This document shows positions 9,913 through 19,649 of a stretch of 64,000 nt of DNA, one piece after another. The stretch covers positions 1 through 64,000 of the forward strand of contig CAUYUJ010021177.1 of the NCBI GenBank assembly GCA_963575745.1, in the 5' to 3' direction. Position numbers and translations under genes: made by a program. Within the stretch, counting starts at the first letter, position 1, and every line of letters starts with the position of its first letter. The notes beneath the pieces are model-generated. The model was not told the DNA's origin, did not search any database, and saw only the letters and a list, made by a program, of their open reading frames with translations. Source of the stretch: Prorocentrum cordatum. Its lineage: Eukaryota > Sar > Dinophyceae > Prorocentrales > Prorocentraceae.

Positions 9913-10340
9913 CGGCCCTTTGGGCGTGAGTGGTTTAGAGAGCCCGCTCTGTTCTCATCCCCCTTCTTCCCCTTCGGGGAGGGGTTTACCCCTCCCCCTA
10001 CCCCCTCCCCCTGGGCCTGGAGAGGTCCTTCCGCGGGTGGTCGGAGGGGTCTTTTTCGACTCCTGGGAGGGCTAAAATTCGACACCCCTCACGAGGATCG
10101 TGGCCCCGACGGGGGGGGGGAGAAAAATGCTCGCCCCATCTGTGATCGATCGCCCGAAAGATGGCCCCAAGATGCCTCCCAGACCCCTCCCAAAGAGCCC
10201 CAAGAGGGCCCTAAGAGCGTCCCGGGAGAGCCCGCAAAAAGGGCTCCGAGACCTCCAACATATCGCTTAGAAGGGCCTAGTATATCTTTAAGATGTCCTC
10301 ACATATCGTCAAGAAGGCCCTAGTATATCCCCAAGCGCTG
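9913..10340. other. C-rich and AAGAGGCCC-type low complexity, no gene
   Basis: Contains CCTCCCCCT runs (9960-10015), a G9 run near 10110 and from 10140 to 10330 degenerate CCCCAAGATGCC / AAGAGGGCCC words related to the 2555-3060 minisatellite. Confidence 0.5.
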
Positions 10341-10496
10341 CGACAACGACAACGACTACGACTTCTACCGCTACTCCCACCGCTACCACCACGCACTGCA
10401 AGAATGACGCGCGGAGTCTCTCGCGCATCTGGAAACCGGCATGCGGCAGGACCTTTCAGCAAGCTTTTCGACCCGTTCCGAGACGGATGCGCGCAG

Positions 10497-11006
10497 CTAA
10501 ATTCCAAATCTTGGCTTTGCGACGGACCGCCACCATCGATCGATGCTCCAAACGTGTCCCGCATGAACTCGTCGAAGGACGTGCCCTCGCGCTGCCCTCT
10601 CCAAGGGGCCCCCGTGGCTAGCAAGGTTACCAGAGCGTACGGGCGCTTCTCCATGACTACGGAAGCGATTGCTGGTAGACGGAAGCGATTGCTGGTAGGC
10701 GGAGCTAAGCTCACAGCCACGCTGCAACACTGTGAACCAGAATGGCAACAGCGACGACAACGCTGGAGGAAATATAGACTTGGGCCTCTCGTCGTCGTCA
10801 TCGTCGTCGTGGTCGTCGTCGTCGTCGTCGTCGTCGTGGTCGTCGCCGTCGTCGTCTGAGGCGTCGCCGTCATTTGAGTCGTCTAACTCGTTCGCGTGTG
10901 TGAAACGACGACGACCACCCTCTGTCTTCCATCCCAACACCTTCTCTCTCCCTCCTCCTCCTCGGACTCGTCCTCCTCCCGCTCCCCCCACTAGGTGGAT
11001 GTGCAA
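10497..11006 (-). CDS. open frame with poly-Asp run, doubtful gene
   Basis: A 169-codon minus frame with a Gly-rich start and an acidic stretch (DDDGDDHDDDDDDDD) that simply translates the (GTC)n-type repeat at 10790-10860, then an ordinary-looking C-terminal half. Because the repeat accounts for the most striking part, I treat the gene as doubtful. Confidence 0.2.
   Translation of the reverse strand: MHIHLVGGAGGGRVRGGGGREKVLGWKTEGGRRRFTHANELDDSNDGDASDDDGDDHDDDDDDDDHDDDDDDERPKSIFPPALSSLLPFWFTVLQRGCELSSAYQQSLPSTSNRFRSHGEAPVRSGNLASHGGPLERAARGHVLRRVHAGHVWSIDRWWRSVAKPRFGI
10655..10703 (+). repeat. 18-bp tandem duplication
   Basis: GGAAGCGATTGCTGGTAG occurs twice in direct succession, starting at about 10662 and 10680. 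A simple recent duplication. Confidence 0.9.
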
Positions 11007-11145
11007 GGCGGCGGGAGGACATAGGAACAGGGTATATATGCCAGAGCAGACAGAAATACGCCAGAAAAAACACGACTGTCGGCATGCTTCGCTGGAGTTG
11101 CTGTTTGGGAATGGGCTGGTGGGGATGCGCGAAGCGTGAAGAATT

Positions 11146-11589
11146 TCAAGTATGTCGCTTCAAGTCATGCTTGAAAGATAGCATCCCGTCCATAACCTGT
11201 AAGAGCAGTTTTCGGTCAATGCTCCACTTGGTGTGGCCATGTGCGGTCGTGCCACGGGTGTCGCACCACTGCGCGCTATGCACGATACCGCGCTCCATCA
11301 TGTGCCGTATCCAAATGATGTGGCCCAGGAGGATGCACTCAGACGGCTTCTCCAGGCTTTTGCTTGACAAAGGCTTGAAGACATGTTCCGCGTCAGTGGT
11401 CAGGGTAACCTTGATGCTGGCGCCGCCCATGTCAATACAATTCTTCAACTGAGTGGGTGTCGGCGGCCCTGCGTGTAGTGCGTGTGACGTGACGATCGTG
11501 GGGTAGCAGTCCTCCAAGTTATGGGCTGCTTCTAGCGTTTCAGCCGAATAGCTAGAGCGGGCCTGCCAGCATGCGTGTGCCCACGCCAT
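11146..11589 (-). CDS. copia RNase H domain (element A)
   Basis: A 147-codon open frame ending at 11146. It carries the copia RNase H order: SIKVTLTTDAEHVFKPL (a TDA/SDA-type acidic residue), then helix SKSLEKPSECILLGHIIW, then WCDTRGTTAHGHTK followed by DRKLLLQVMDG. In intact copia elements the last box reads WVDT..M.AD.LTK; here the AD aspartate has become AH, so one catalytic carboxylate looks lost. It would degrade the RNA strand during reverse transcription. The 3' end of the element should lie shortly after 11146, but no terminal repeat was found. Confidence 0.85.
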   Translation of the reverse strand: MAWAHACWQARSSYSAETLEAAHNLEDCYPTIVTSHALHAGPPTPTQLKNCIDMGGASIKVTLTTDAEHVFKPLSSKSLEKPSECILLGHIIWIRHMMERGIVHSAQWCDTRGTTAHGHTKWSIDRKLLLQVMDGMLSFKHDLKRHT

Positions 11590-11905
11590 AGCAGGTTTGC
11601 CCCGCGAATACCATAGCTTTCGACCTCGTCATCGGCATCGCCGTTTAAGCGACGATAGCCGGAGTCGGCGGAGTCGCCGTGCAAGTCTACCCCACCCGTT
11701 GGTATCATCGCTTTATAGAGAATCTTCTTTGGGCAGGCCTGCATCCCGGTAATCGCGTTAACTCGTCGTGCTTGCGTATTCATCGGTTCCTGAGCACGCT
11801 ATACTGATACAACATACACCATCCGCCGTACTTGTGTAATGAGAGCGTAAGCCAAAGCGCCTCTGAGGCTGACAAACATATCGGTGACCATCTTGGGTGC
11901 CTCAG
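11590..11905 (-). CDS. RT-RNase H connection (element A)
   Basis: The minus frame at 11532-11783 reads GYRRLNGDADDEVESYGIRGANLLWRG, a segment that precedes RNase H in related elements, out of frame with it. A hairpin copy (GCAGG, 5-nt loop, CCCGC) lies at about 11592. Confidence 0.5.
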
Positions 11906-11907
11906 CC

Positions 11908-12622
11908 TCAGCATCTGCACCTGTGAGTTTGTGGTGCTGGATAATAGGACGGAGTTGTTCTATATATATATATATATATATATTCGTCTTGATCAAGAGT
12001 AACATTACCGTCGTTATCCTTCGCGTACCTCACATCGCAATCGGTATGTGTATATTTGTTGAGTGTACATTTCCCCAACGTATTTTTAACACACTTGACG
12101 TATTTGTCGATTGTGTCCTCAGCGCCAGCCATGTTTATATCATCAACATGTCTGGCGGTGAGTAGGTCGGTAATCGTCTCCAACTCCGCGTCGTAAGAAA
12201 TGGCTCCGAGTCCAGAGCCTGTCGTGGTCTTCCTGAGTTTCCATGTGAAAGCTCTTGGCGCATATTTGGTGCCGGTGCCTGGCTTGAAGCTCTGTAGACG
12301 GTGTCTTGATTCGCCGTGGTGCTCGAATCCTGGGCGCGATCTGAATGCAGATGCAGGCCCAGGTGGCGGTGCAATGCACGCCGCGCGCTCCTTTTCACCA
12401 GTTGCTTCAGCGAGCTCTCGATGATATGTGGGCCCTTTCGCGCAAGCCATGTTGATGTCAAGGGAAGCGATGATCCACTGCTTCCTGCGCGCTGCCGTGC
12501 TGGCGAGTAATTGCTGGCTTGGCCACGGCGCTGTTCCTGAGTGTTTCTCGGTCGAAAGCTTCGAGGTCCATGGGGCCTTGGAGTGCCGGCGCAACCTGAT
12601 GGTGCGTTCCATTTCGCCCTGC
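11908..12622 (-). CDS. copia reverse transcriptase domain (element A)
   Basis: Frame 12612-11908 (234 codons) contains the RT palm boxes. SLDINMACAKG corresponds to the copia SLDVxxAFLxG box with its first Asp. KPGTGTKYAPRAF corresponds to the K-LYGLKQAPRxW box. ARHVDDINMAG carries the catalytic Asp pair, and CTLNKYTHTDCDVRY plus DQDEYI follow. A second frame (12626-12135) covers part of the same DNA, so at least one shift separates fingers from palm. A (TA)n run at 11962-11982 lies at the 3' end. Both active-site boxes keep their aspartates; the flanking substitutions (ACAKG for AFLKG) suggest decay. Confidence 0.88.
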
Positions 12623-13483
12623 TCATCCGTGACGAATCAATATGTGTGCGTGTCTCGAAATCATGATGTTTGACGCTGTGGATTTGTCTTGTACATTGAA
12701 ACGCTTGTTGTCAGACCATGTCTTGATTTCAGTATATAGGGCTTTTGACACCTTGACTGGGTTCGCCTGGATATCTGCCCCCGTGAGAAGGTCGTCCTCC
12801 TTGACGACCGCAGCTCGTTTAGCCGTAGCGGTCGCAGATGCTCGCATCGTAGTGGCGCGGTCGCCGTCCAGTATCCTACGTTGTTGTTCGGATATCACTA
12901 CCTTCGACATCTCTGCCGTAAAGCAAAGCTCCACGCAGTGTCCGTGCTCGTCGAAGTCTAGTCCATAACTGTCGTCGTCGTCTCTGGAGCACAGCAGGAC
13001 ATGATGTGTCTCGGCTGTGCTAGTACTCTGTGGGTTACCCCGTGCAGGCAAGTGCTCTTGCTGTTCGTCAGCAACTGTGACCAGCGCGCTGTTGTCAGAG
13101 GTCATATGTGTGGGTATGGAATCGAATTCTTCTACTGGGGTTGCTTGCAGTAGTTCCCTTTCGTCTTGTAATTCTGTATGCCACACCTCAATAATATGTG
13201 CCTCGAGGTCTGCCTCTGATTCCCCATGAATTGTAGGAAGCAGGCCATTATCGTGTAGTTGTTCGGCTTCTGGGGCCGCTCTGGCATTGCTGCCTTGTGT
13301 CGACATGTCTACCAGCTCTTGGAATTTTGTCATGTCTTGATCGAAACCCGCTTCTGTTTTTTTGGACTTCAGGCATTGGGTGATTCTCGAGTGTGCTGGT
13401 CCAGGAATATCTTGGATGTTTAAGGCAGTGCCTTCAGCTTGATAATAACGAATACCTGGGTTCACGTCGTTGTCATAACGCAC
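12623..13483 (-). CDS. integrase-RT linker and RT N-terminus (element A)
   Basis: Longest clean frame of the pol region (286 codons). The first 200 residues are acidic and low in order, as usual between integrase and RT. The end, KALYTEIKTWSDNKRFNVQD then ASNIMISR, is the start of the copia RT fingers (ExxTWxxNxxF...SR). The next frame (12622 downward) continues the RT, so a shift lies near 12625. A mini-hairpin with GTAA loop at about 13025-13040 is read here as RGNP, not as the AGxPA seen elsewhere in the element. Confidence 0.75.
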   Translation of the reverse strand: MRYDNDVNPGIRYYQAEGTALNIQDIPGPAHSRITQCLKSKKTEAGFDQDMTKFQELVDMSTQGSNARAAPEAEQLHDNGLLPTIHGESEADLEAHIIEVWHTELQDERELLQATPVEEFDSIPTHMTSDNSALVTVADEQQEHLPARGNPQSTSTAETHHVLLCSRDDDDSYGLDFDEHGHCVELCFTAEMSKVVISEQQRRILDGDRATTMRASATATAKRAAVVKEDDLLTGADIQANPVKVSKALYTEIKTWSDNKRFNVQDKSTASNIMISRHAHILIRHG

Positions 13484-13648
13484 CAGCGTACGACTGCAGA
13501 CATGTCAGCATGCGTGGCTGGGGGTAACTTGTGGATGCTCTTAGCTAGCCAAACAGAAAGAACATTCAATGCGGAAGAAATTTCGGATGAAGAACTGGAG
13601 AGCTAGATGTACCTTCGGAGATACTCGGCTCGCACTTGCAATCTGAAG

Positions 13649-14047
13649 TCATCCTTTTCTGGTCGGGAGATAGCCAACGGTCATAGCAGGTTTCCCCGCA
13701 GGCAAACTAGCTACGAGGACCAGCGCAGTCCGCGAGGCTGTGTTGTCCGAGCCAATTTCGCGAGTGACCAACGCTACTCGCACTATAACTAGACCCCTCG
13801 ACTGGGGATGTTCCATTCCAGCCACCCCAGTTGTCCTTCGTGGTTGTGGGTCGATGGTAGTCAACAAGGTCACCCTCGTTGTAGTACTGCTGACGAATGA
13901 TGGTCGTCTTGGTTTGTAGTGCACGGTTCGCCTTTGCTTTTGTTGTGGCTTGTGTGATAGCTCTGGTGCTTGCGCGATGACTTCGTAATGAAGGGCCAAA
14001 GCGTTAGAATAATCTGCAGTGCTTTGCAATGCATTTGTACAATTCAT
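13649..14047 (-). CDS. pol segment after integrase, unassigned (element A)
   Basis: A 132-codon minus frame with ordinary composition lying between the integrase core and the linker. It ends LPAGKPAMTVGY, where AGKPA is encoded by a mini-hairpin (GCAGG-TTTC-CCCGC on plus, about 13686-13699). Its position fits the integrase C-terminal region. 14048-14433 upstream shows no open frame or motif I can name. Confidence 0.45.
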   Translation of the reverse strand: MNCTNALQSTADYSNALALHYEVIAQAPELSHKPQQKQRRTVHYKPRRPSFVSSTTTRVTLLTTIDPQPRRTTGVAGMEHPQSRGLVIVRVALVTREIGSDNTASRTALVLVASLPAGKPAMTVGYLPTRKG

Positions 14048-14433
14048 TTTATAGGAACATTATTCTGTTTTTTTGCATCAGAAAAATTAAGGCACAACAG
14101 AAATCAAATGAGAGCAGATCACGCCGTGATTTCAACGAGAGACTAAATCAAGTAAGATAGAACAGGGGAGATTGGTATGAGGTTATCCTTTAAATAAGGT
14201 GGGCATTCCGATAGCAGGAGGCAAAATAAAAGGAAACATCCGACAGCACGTAGAGAGCGCGCCGCCAGCTATTGAGATGGGCAAGCCCGCCTGACAATGC
14301 AGGATACAGCGCTTGCCCCGCCTCTATCCACTATAGGCAAGCAAGCATGGCAGAGCGGTCTTACCGGCGCTAGTACCACGGCTGGGGCTAATGAACCGAG
14401 CTCATCGTCCCAGCTGGGGGTGCAGGGAGAACA

Positions 14434-15038
14434 TCACGCCTGTCCTCGGTTGTGATCGGATGTCTCCGTCTGTTGTCCGTGATCTAGAACAGGCATGTCG
14501 GGAAGCGTAGCTGGCTGTCGGCCAAACAATGCGTTGTGCGGTGATTCTTCGTTGTAGAAGGTAAACGCATTGCTGGCAAACGAAGCCTCATGCAATAGTC
14601 GGGTGAACACGAGTGGCGTGTATAACCTATTGAGATCAGCCTCCATGGCGTGAAGCAGGTGTCGTAATATGCCGTTTGTGGCTTCAACGGTGGTGGCGTG
14701 CTGTCCACGCGCGCATATTCTCAGCTCAGTGCCCTTTGCCTTAGGGACTGCCTTCGCGGTGTCGTTATTGAGAGCACCTTCCCCGTCGGAGTATATTACT
14801 TTGGCGGGCCCAACTAGCATCCTGCACTGATGGTGCGCATCTAGGATGCTGGTCATAGTTGTGTCTGGTATCTCAATGCCAGCGCCGTGTCGAATGCAGC
14901 GATCAATATAGTGAAATGCCTTGCGTTCCTGTGTTTAAGCATTATGTCGCACTCAACTTCATCATTGAAGTTGCCGGATAGTGGGGTAGATGACACGATT
15001 GTCTGCCCAGGCTTGTCCAGTCCGTGCGCTCTCGGCAT
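14434..15038 (-). CDS. copia integrase catalytic core (element A)
   Basis: Two overlapping minus frames, 15038-14853 and 14856-14434, together give an rve core. FNDEVECDIMLKHRNARHF has the first Asp. KVIYSDGEGALNND has the second. HATTVEATNGILRHLLHAM has the Glu, with downstream SFASNAFTFYNEESPHNALFGR matching the copia N...SP...FGRxP box. The D, D and E residues are all kept. The junction at about 14855 is a frame change. Integrase would join the cDNA to host DNA. Confidence 0.88.
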
Positions 15039-15334
15039 GTGCCGCAGGCGCCTTTTATCAGGTTCAGCCGCGCATTATCCAGACCAACCTTGGTTAAGAA
15101 ACTCCTTAGCGTGGGACCATCGTAAATTCGGGGAGACGTAAGACCCGGGTACGGGGGACTCGGAAATCCCCGACGAGGTCGTTAAAAAAAATGACGAGGC
15201 CGAGCCTGCATTTTGACGAGGCCTCCCGCTGCAGACATCCCACGAAACTCCTCCTCGTCAAAATCCGAGGCGCGGTCGTCAAAAAACGATGGCGAACCCG
15301 AGTCCTGGCAAACCCAGGTCTTGCGCTCCCCCGA
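15039..15334. other. element A, no readable frame
   Basis: Contains repeated GACGAGGC and TCGTCAAAA words (15170-15290). The pre-integrase zinc region would be expected here but I could not read it with confidence. Confidence 0.35.
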
Positions 15335-15808
15335 TCAATGTGGTTTCCGTAGCTCGCGAGTTACCGCGTTTGGGTCGAAGCTGCGCAGGTTCTGGGGACT
15401 GATCTGCGCGTCAAATCTTGACCAGTCTGGCAGTCTTGGCCGACCAGCAGGGTCACCCGCAGGAGGCGGTGGAGGTGGATCACCTCCCTGCTGTCGCCCA
15501 CGTCTGGCTGCTACCTGTGGTAATCGTCTGCGGTCAGAGCTGCCGGCGCCACTAGGCCCTGAATCATGCGTGCCTGCTGTGATATCGTGGCTGCTGGCGC
15601 CTTCGATCGGACGAGCTCTGAAGCCAGGCTTCGGGGCGCGTAGCCGCGCAACTTGTTTGGCGGCTGGTGCCTCAGAAGCAGCTGCCGCCACACTTGGTGG
15701 TGCATCAGAAGCAGCCGCCGCCGCAGGTGGTGGCGCTGCCGGTTCAGCAAGGGCTGGTGGTCCCTGCCGTGGTTGTCTGGCAGCTTTCACGGTTGGGCAA
15801 ACTTGCAT
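15335..15808 (-). CDS. Ala/Pro-rich linker and RFD..L segment (element A)
   Basis: A 157-codon minus frame. Residues about 18-75 are an Ala/Pro/Ser linker (AEPAAPPPAAAAAS), and the end reads DWSRFDAQISPQNLRSFDP, a more ordered segment just upstream of integrase. It follows the zinc cluster directly but in another frame (shift near 15790). A hairpin-like AGDPAG sequence is at about 15449. Confidence 0.5.
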   Translation of the reverse strand: MQVCPTVKAARQPRQGPPALAEPAAPPPAAAAASDAPPSVAAAASEAPAAKQVARLRAPKPGFRARPIEGASSHDITAGTHDSGPSGAGSSDRRRLPQVAARRGRQQGGDPPPPPPAGDPAGRPRLPDWSRFDAQISPQNLRSFDPNAVTRELRKPH

Positions 15809-16064
15809 TTTCCTGGAGTCAGTAGGTGGCCAGGATGAGTCTTCCCATGGTTATGATGGCAGTCTGGGCATTCACAATAATGATCATCCTTGTCGCACCA
15901 CCTGCAGTGTTTGGGGTTTCTGCTATGTGATGTGGAGTGCATGTTGACATTGTCAGCACGTGCAGGACATCCCCAATCCCCTGATGTTGATTGCACCGTG
16001 CGCCCGTCAGGATGTCTAATGATCGTCGGGTCGTCCAAGTCAAACCCGCGTGCGCTGGTGACAA
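15787..16064 (-). CDS. zinc-cluster segment (element A)
   Basis: The minus frame contains CRWCDKDDHYCECPDCHHNH, with six potential ligands in C-x2-C-x7-C-x-C-x2-C-H order and further His (HGKTHPGH). This spacing suits a zinc-binding module. It is not a classical CCHC knuckle (C-x2-C-x4-H-x4-C). Confidence 0.55.
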
Positions 16065-16087
16065 GAACAGATGATGTATGAGGGTGT

Positions 16088-16405
16088 TTATGAAAAAGGG
16101 CCGCGATTCATCGCGAACGTGTCATGTGCAATTTGAACTGCCTCGACGGAGAGGGATTGCATCTTCGGAATATATTGCGCTGCCTTGGCCAAACCCCTAT
16201 TGCAAGCTGAGGCGTGTTGATGGTGGCCAGTGCACCTTTTGCTGTCAAATGGTGTCAGTAGTGAACGGTGATGGGCGATTATTTCTGAAGGTTTACGTAT
16301 CAGTACGCCATGGGAGTCGCGAGGTCCTGTGGTGCATTGGTCCATATTGACCTTGCGAGCGCCCTCGCGTTTGGCAAGTGTCGTCCATGGCGGTATTGCA
16401 TCCAC
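16088..16405 (-). CDS. retroelement domain of QCxxGxxD...KPT type (element A)
   Basis: A 105-codon minus frame reading MDQCTTGPRDSHGVLIRKPS, then EIIAHHRSLLTPF and RCTGHHQHASAC. From memory, this C...G...D...KP(T/S)...RC.GxHxH pattern is widespread in dinoflagellate copia polyproteins upstream of the protease/integrase. I do not know its biochemical role. The Cys/His content suggests metal binding. Confidence 0.5.
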   Translation of the reverse strand: MDAIPPWTTLAKREGARKVNMDQCTTGPRDSHGVLIRKPSEIIAHHRSLLTPFDSKRCTGHHQHASACNRGLAKAAQYIPKMQSLSVEAVQIAHDTFAMNRGPFS

Positions 16406-16413
16406 TCAAGTAC

Positions 16414-16803
16414 CTACTGGATGTCCTCGTAGGTCGAGTCGTCGGAGATCGTCCTGACGTGCGGCAACCTTTCCACATCACTTAACGTGTGGAGGCCTTC
16501 CTTGTGATGTTCGTACCACGTGTCGTAGTTGACCTCTGCGTTGAGGTGGGATGGTAGTCCAGTAGTTCTGCAGTTGAGTTGTAGGGTTACTATCTTCACA
16601 AAACAAACGTCGAAGTAATGTATTACTGTATCCTGGACTCCCTCGTTACCAAGGTCAGCGTGAGAACGTTTGTCGAGGTTCCCCACTGAGGATAGACTTC
16701 GGCTGAATGCTAAGTGTGATATTCCCCAGTTACCTCCGCATGATCCCAGCTTCTCTACCTTGTTGTTGCGTCCGTAGCATAATGTTGGTATGATGGGAAA
16801 CAC
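16414..16803 (-). CDS. element A segment, unassigned
   Basis: A 129-codon minus frame with normal composition that continues toward the QCTTG segment (AEVNYDTWYEHHKEGLHTLS). No motif known to me. Confidence 0.4.
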   Translation of the reverse strand: MFPIIPTLCYGRNNKVEKLGSCGGNWGISHLAFSRSLSSVGNLDKRSHADLGNEGVQDTVIHYFDVCFVKIVTLQLNCRTTGLPSHLNAEVNYDTWYEHHKEGLHTLSDVERLPHVRTISDDSTYEDIQ

Positions 16804-17744
16804 ATCGGCGTGTGTATCCGCAGGTAGCCCCGCTGGTAGTTTGATGAAGGTTTCCTCGTCTTCATTACTGTCGGAGTCCAGAGGAACACCAGTGTAGTGC
16901 GCTCCACTTCCACGGCCCTTTAGGTCCTCGACGCAGTCGTCATTGCCATCTTCGATATGTCAGGGTATCTTGCGTGGTTGGATGCCGGCCTCTTCATCAA
17001 CTTTCTGCTTGCCCTTTTGTTTTATCCCGGCATCATTAATTAATGCTGTCTGTTGTTGCTCATTGCCGGGTGTAGTGAGCGTCGGGAATTCTGGAATAGG
17101 GGGTGGCGCGCGGCCCCGCTTAATCGAGGGGGGAAGATGTCGATCGTCATCGACGATCGTAACCGCCTGGGGCGTGGTCGCTGCATCTTATCGCTGAGCA
17201 GTGCTAGGGCCGGGGGCTCCCAGTACAGTCGAGTGCATAAAATAGTCACTCCACTCGGCAATGGATCTGTCCAGTTGTGTCCTCCAACAGGCTGGTTCTC
17301 GACCCTGCTATCCTATATGATAAAATTATCGTCAAGGTCTGCAGTTACCCATCGTGCAACATGGTTCCACCGAGGGCCATTGTTAGGAGACTAAACGTAA
17401 GTCCGAACTCCTTTGTAAACTCGGGTGTGTACGTTGAGATATACAGCACTTTTATCGTTTCTCTGTGTCTCGTGCGTATCGATCTGGTCAAGCAGTCGTG
17501 CAAGCATGACAGCGAATGTTTGGTTTCGCCATTCCGCCCACTGGGCGCCTTGGCCGTGCCAGTCTCATTCGCGTTCTACTCGTTCGGCAGGTTTCACCGC
17601 AACTCGGCGAGTGCACTTCCACAGGTTAACTGGGATGCGCGCGCGCGTCGTCGCCTGTAAGTATGAGCCACTTGGCGAACGACTCGAACGATCGAACCTA
17701 ACTGAGGCCGGAATGGCAACATCGCAGTCGCATAACCTGCAGGC
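16804..17744 (-). other. element A, fragmented frames
   Basis: Short minus frames only (for example 17261-17040). One AGxPA-like hairpin remnant (GGTAGCCCCGCTGGTAG) is near 16818. The part from about 17600 to 17740 aligns, inverted, with 32510-32690 of element B. Confidence 0.45.
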
Positions 17745-17984
17745 CTAAGTCTTCGATGTCATCGCGTATGGGTCCCAGTTTCCAAGAGTAGCCTGGGGTC
17801 CCATAAACGCGATAGACTTACGCGAGGCCCGAGCTTTGACCATGAGATTCTGGATGCGCTGGCATTGTGGCCCCGCCCGCCCGCCAGGCAGTCGTGCATG
17901 CCAATCAGCAGGTGTTGCAAGCCGTAGGAGTTGATAGTCCCCAGACAGTAGACCACCCAAGTATTGTATTCCCGTGGATGTCAT
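17745..17984 (-). CDS. conserved segment shared by elements A and B
   Basis: 79 codons, TSTGIQYLGGLLSGDYQLL..ATPADWHARLPGGRA.., stop at 17745. Element B has the homologous reading at about 32264-32497 (GLLSGDYQLLWVATPADWYE). Roughly 60% of residues are identical by eye, and both stay open to the same stop. That argues for past protein-level constraint. Function unknown. Confidence 0.6.
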   Translation of the reverse strand: MTSTGIQYLGGLLSGDYQLLRLATPADWHARLPGGRAGPQCQRIQNLMVKARASRKSIAFMGPQATLGNWDPYAMTSKT

Positions 17985-18057
17985 GACCTCTGCATGTGTT
18001 ATACGATCGCACGTGTATCCACGGGCTCGGAGTTCAGCGCAAGCTGTTTTAACATCC

Positions 18058-18684
18058 TCAATGACAAGAGCACGGTAATGATAACGATGAGATGAGCGTT
18101 CTTTGCCTCCAGCGGCCCACGGGGCAAACGTGCCGGGCCCGCTGTTGCCCCTGGCGCTCGCAGCTGGTGCATGGGAACATGAAGCAGATGTCCCCGCGTT
18201 TGTAGACAGAACCCCAGGTGTCGGCCTGTCTATGCAAGCGAGTGTTGCCGTGGCACTCGCCTGCCCCCTTCGCTCTCTCGAGAGTGAGGGTGGTGTCCGC
18301 GTCGCCGCCTGATTCGGATCCGTGTCTGGGCTCCCGCGGAGTCATCTGGCGAGAGAGGCGTCGCGCTTCTCGAAGTACCGATTTCATAGCTCTCAACAGC
18401 TGTGCCGCACCGCTCGCAGTAGCAGGTTGCCCCGCACGGACGTCGCGTGACATCCACCGTGAGCCCTTGTTCTGGATGGCCTGGTAGACCTTCGCCTGGA
18501 GCGCCTTCGCAGCAGTGTCCTGATCTTGAGGCGTAGGCGAGCTTCCCCATAGGGTTTTCTTCTTGTACCAGGTCGCCAACGTGTTGTCCACCATGGTTTT
18601 GATAGCGAACGTGATCGTGTCCTCGTTGATGCTGTGACTGGTGCCCCTCGTGTTCTGCATCATTATATACGTCTGGGCATCCAT
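18058..18684 (-). CDS. element A segment after protease
   Basis: 208 codons. The start MDAQTYIMMQNTRGTSHSIN matches MGTRAYVMFQDTEGISYAVN in element B (31415-31972), and KVYQAIQNKGSRWMS matches KIYQAIYKEGSKWTS. Two mini-hairpins stand just before the start (18689-18702 and 18713-18726) and one inside (18422-18435, RAGQPATAS), all at the positions seen in B. Function unknown; it may be an N-terminal part of pol. Confidence 0.55.
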   Translation of the reverse strand: MDAQTYIMMQNTRGTSHSINEDTITFAIKTMVDNTLATWYKKKTLWGSSPTPQDQDTAAKALQAKVYQAIQNKGSRWMSRDVRAGQPATASGAAQLLRAMKSVLREARRLSRQMTPREPRHGSESGGDADTTLTLERAKGAGECHGNTRLHRQADTWGSVYKRGDICFMFPCTSCERQGQQRARHVCPVGRWRQRTLISSLSLPCSCH

Positions 18685-18765
18685 GGGGGCAGGTTGCCCC
18701 GCGCTGCTTGACGCAGGGTGCCCCGCTGTAAGCGCCGTGTCGATGGTCTCCTCGACGATGTGACG

Positions 18766-19410
18766 TTAGGGTGTACCCTCGCGTCTGGGCGCGGCCGTGA
18801 GGGTGAACTCTGTCTCCCTATCGGCGTCCGTCGCCCCGTCGTACTCATCGACCCTGATCGCCAGGTGTCCTGATGGCGTCTTCGCCAAGTCAATCACCCG
18901 AGCGCCCTTTCCAAGGAGGAGCCTGTGCATGCCGGGGCCTGGGATGACCATCTTCTCGTCGCCGTTCTCCAGAATCAAGATGGCCCGCATGGGCGACGTG
19001 CTGCTCAGTCCCAGGAAAGCGGGCAGGTTCTCACCGGACCCTTCGGCCACGTTGGCTGAGTAGGTGTCCAGCTTTGCGGCGACAGGCTGCCCCGCAAGGT
19101 TACCCCTGAACGCGCAGGCGATCTCGTAGTGACCTAGCGTCCATCGCACTGCAACTCCTGAGCCCGCCCCAGTCACGTACAATGGTATATTTAAGTTCAA
19201 CCTTTCCATGTCGTGGCCGTGGGCGCGCGAGACCCGCTCATACGTTTGCGCAGTCTTGAAGTCGACGATGTGGATGGTGCTGCCGATGTCCAGCAGGATC
19301 GTCAGCATGCCGTCAATCATGGTGCCGCTGTTTACCGCTGGGGCCCACTCGTGGCGATCGTCAGAGTAGCCCTGGACTGTCGTCACCTTTGCGCCAACCG
19401 TATCCTTCAA
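18766..19410 (-). CDS. retropepsin-like aspartic protease (element A)
   Basis: A 214-codon frame with LTILLDIGSTIHIV at residues 36-49. A hydrophobic strand plus D-x-G-S is the retropepsin active-site loop, here with Ile where Thr/Ser is normal. Later LPAFLGL and AILILEN..MVIPGPGMHRLLL, followed by SGHLAIRVDE, are the conserved tail of dinoflagellate copia proteases as I remember it. It would cleave the polyprotein. A hairpin at about 19082-19095 encodes AGQPV between the two parts, at the same site as AGKPA in element B. Confidence 0.75.
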   Translation of the reverse strand: MKDTVGAKVTTVQGYSDDRHEWAPAVNSGTMIDGMLTILLDIGSTIHIVDFKTAQTYERVSRAHGHDMERLNLNIPLYVTGAGSGVAVRWTLGHYEIACAFRGNLAGQPVAAKLDTYSANVAEGSGENLPAFLGLSSTSPMRAILILENGDEKMVIPGPGMHRLLLGKGARVIDLAKTPSGHLAIRVDEYDGATDADRETEFTLTAAPRREGTP

Positions 19411-19460
19411 GCGTCTCTGGTCCAGGACTCATTAACATTTACGCATTCAAGTGAACGCAC

Positions 19461-19649
19461 TCATGTAGGTTCGTGACTCTTCCTCTGTGATCGGGTATTG
19501 TTGGAAGATCCAAACATGTGGGTACTCACCCCATCGAGGCGATTGATGTGTTTGTGAGTGTCCTGGAAGGTATCCTCGCTGGCACGCGCCGTCATCAGGT
19601 CATCGGTATTGACCATCGGCGCTGTTTGTAGCATGTCACGCTCGTACAT
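19461..19649 (-). CDS. short element A segment
   Basis: 62 codons open (MYERDMLQTAPMVNTDDLMT..), between the protease and RING-containing frames. No motif. Probably part of the same original polyprotein. Confidence 0.3.
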   Translation of the reverse strand: MYERDMLQTAPMVNTDDLMTARASEDTFQDTHKHINRLDGVSTHMFGSSNNTRSQRKSHEPT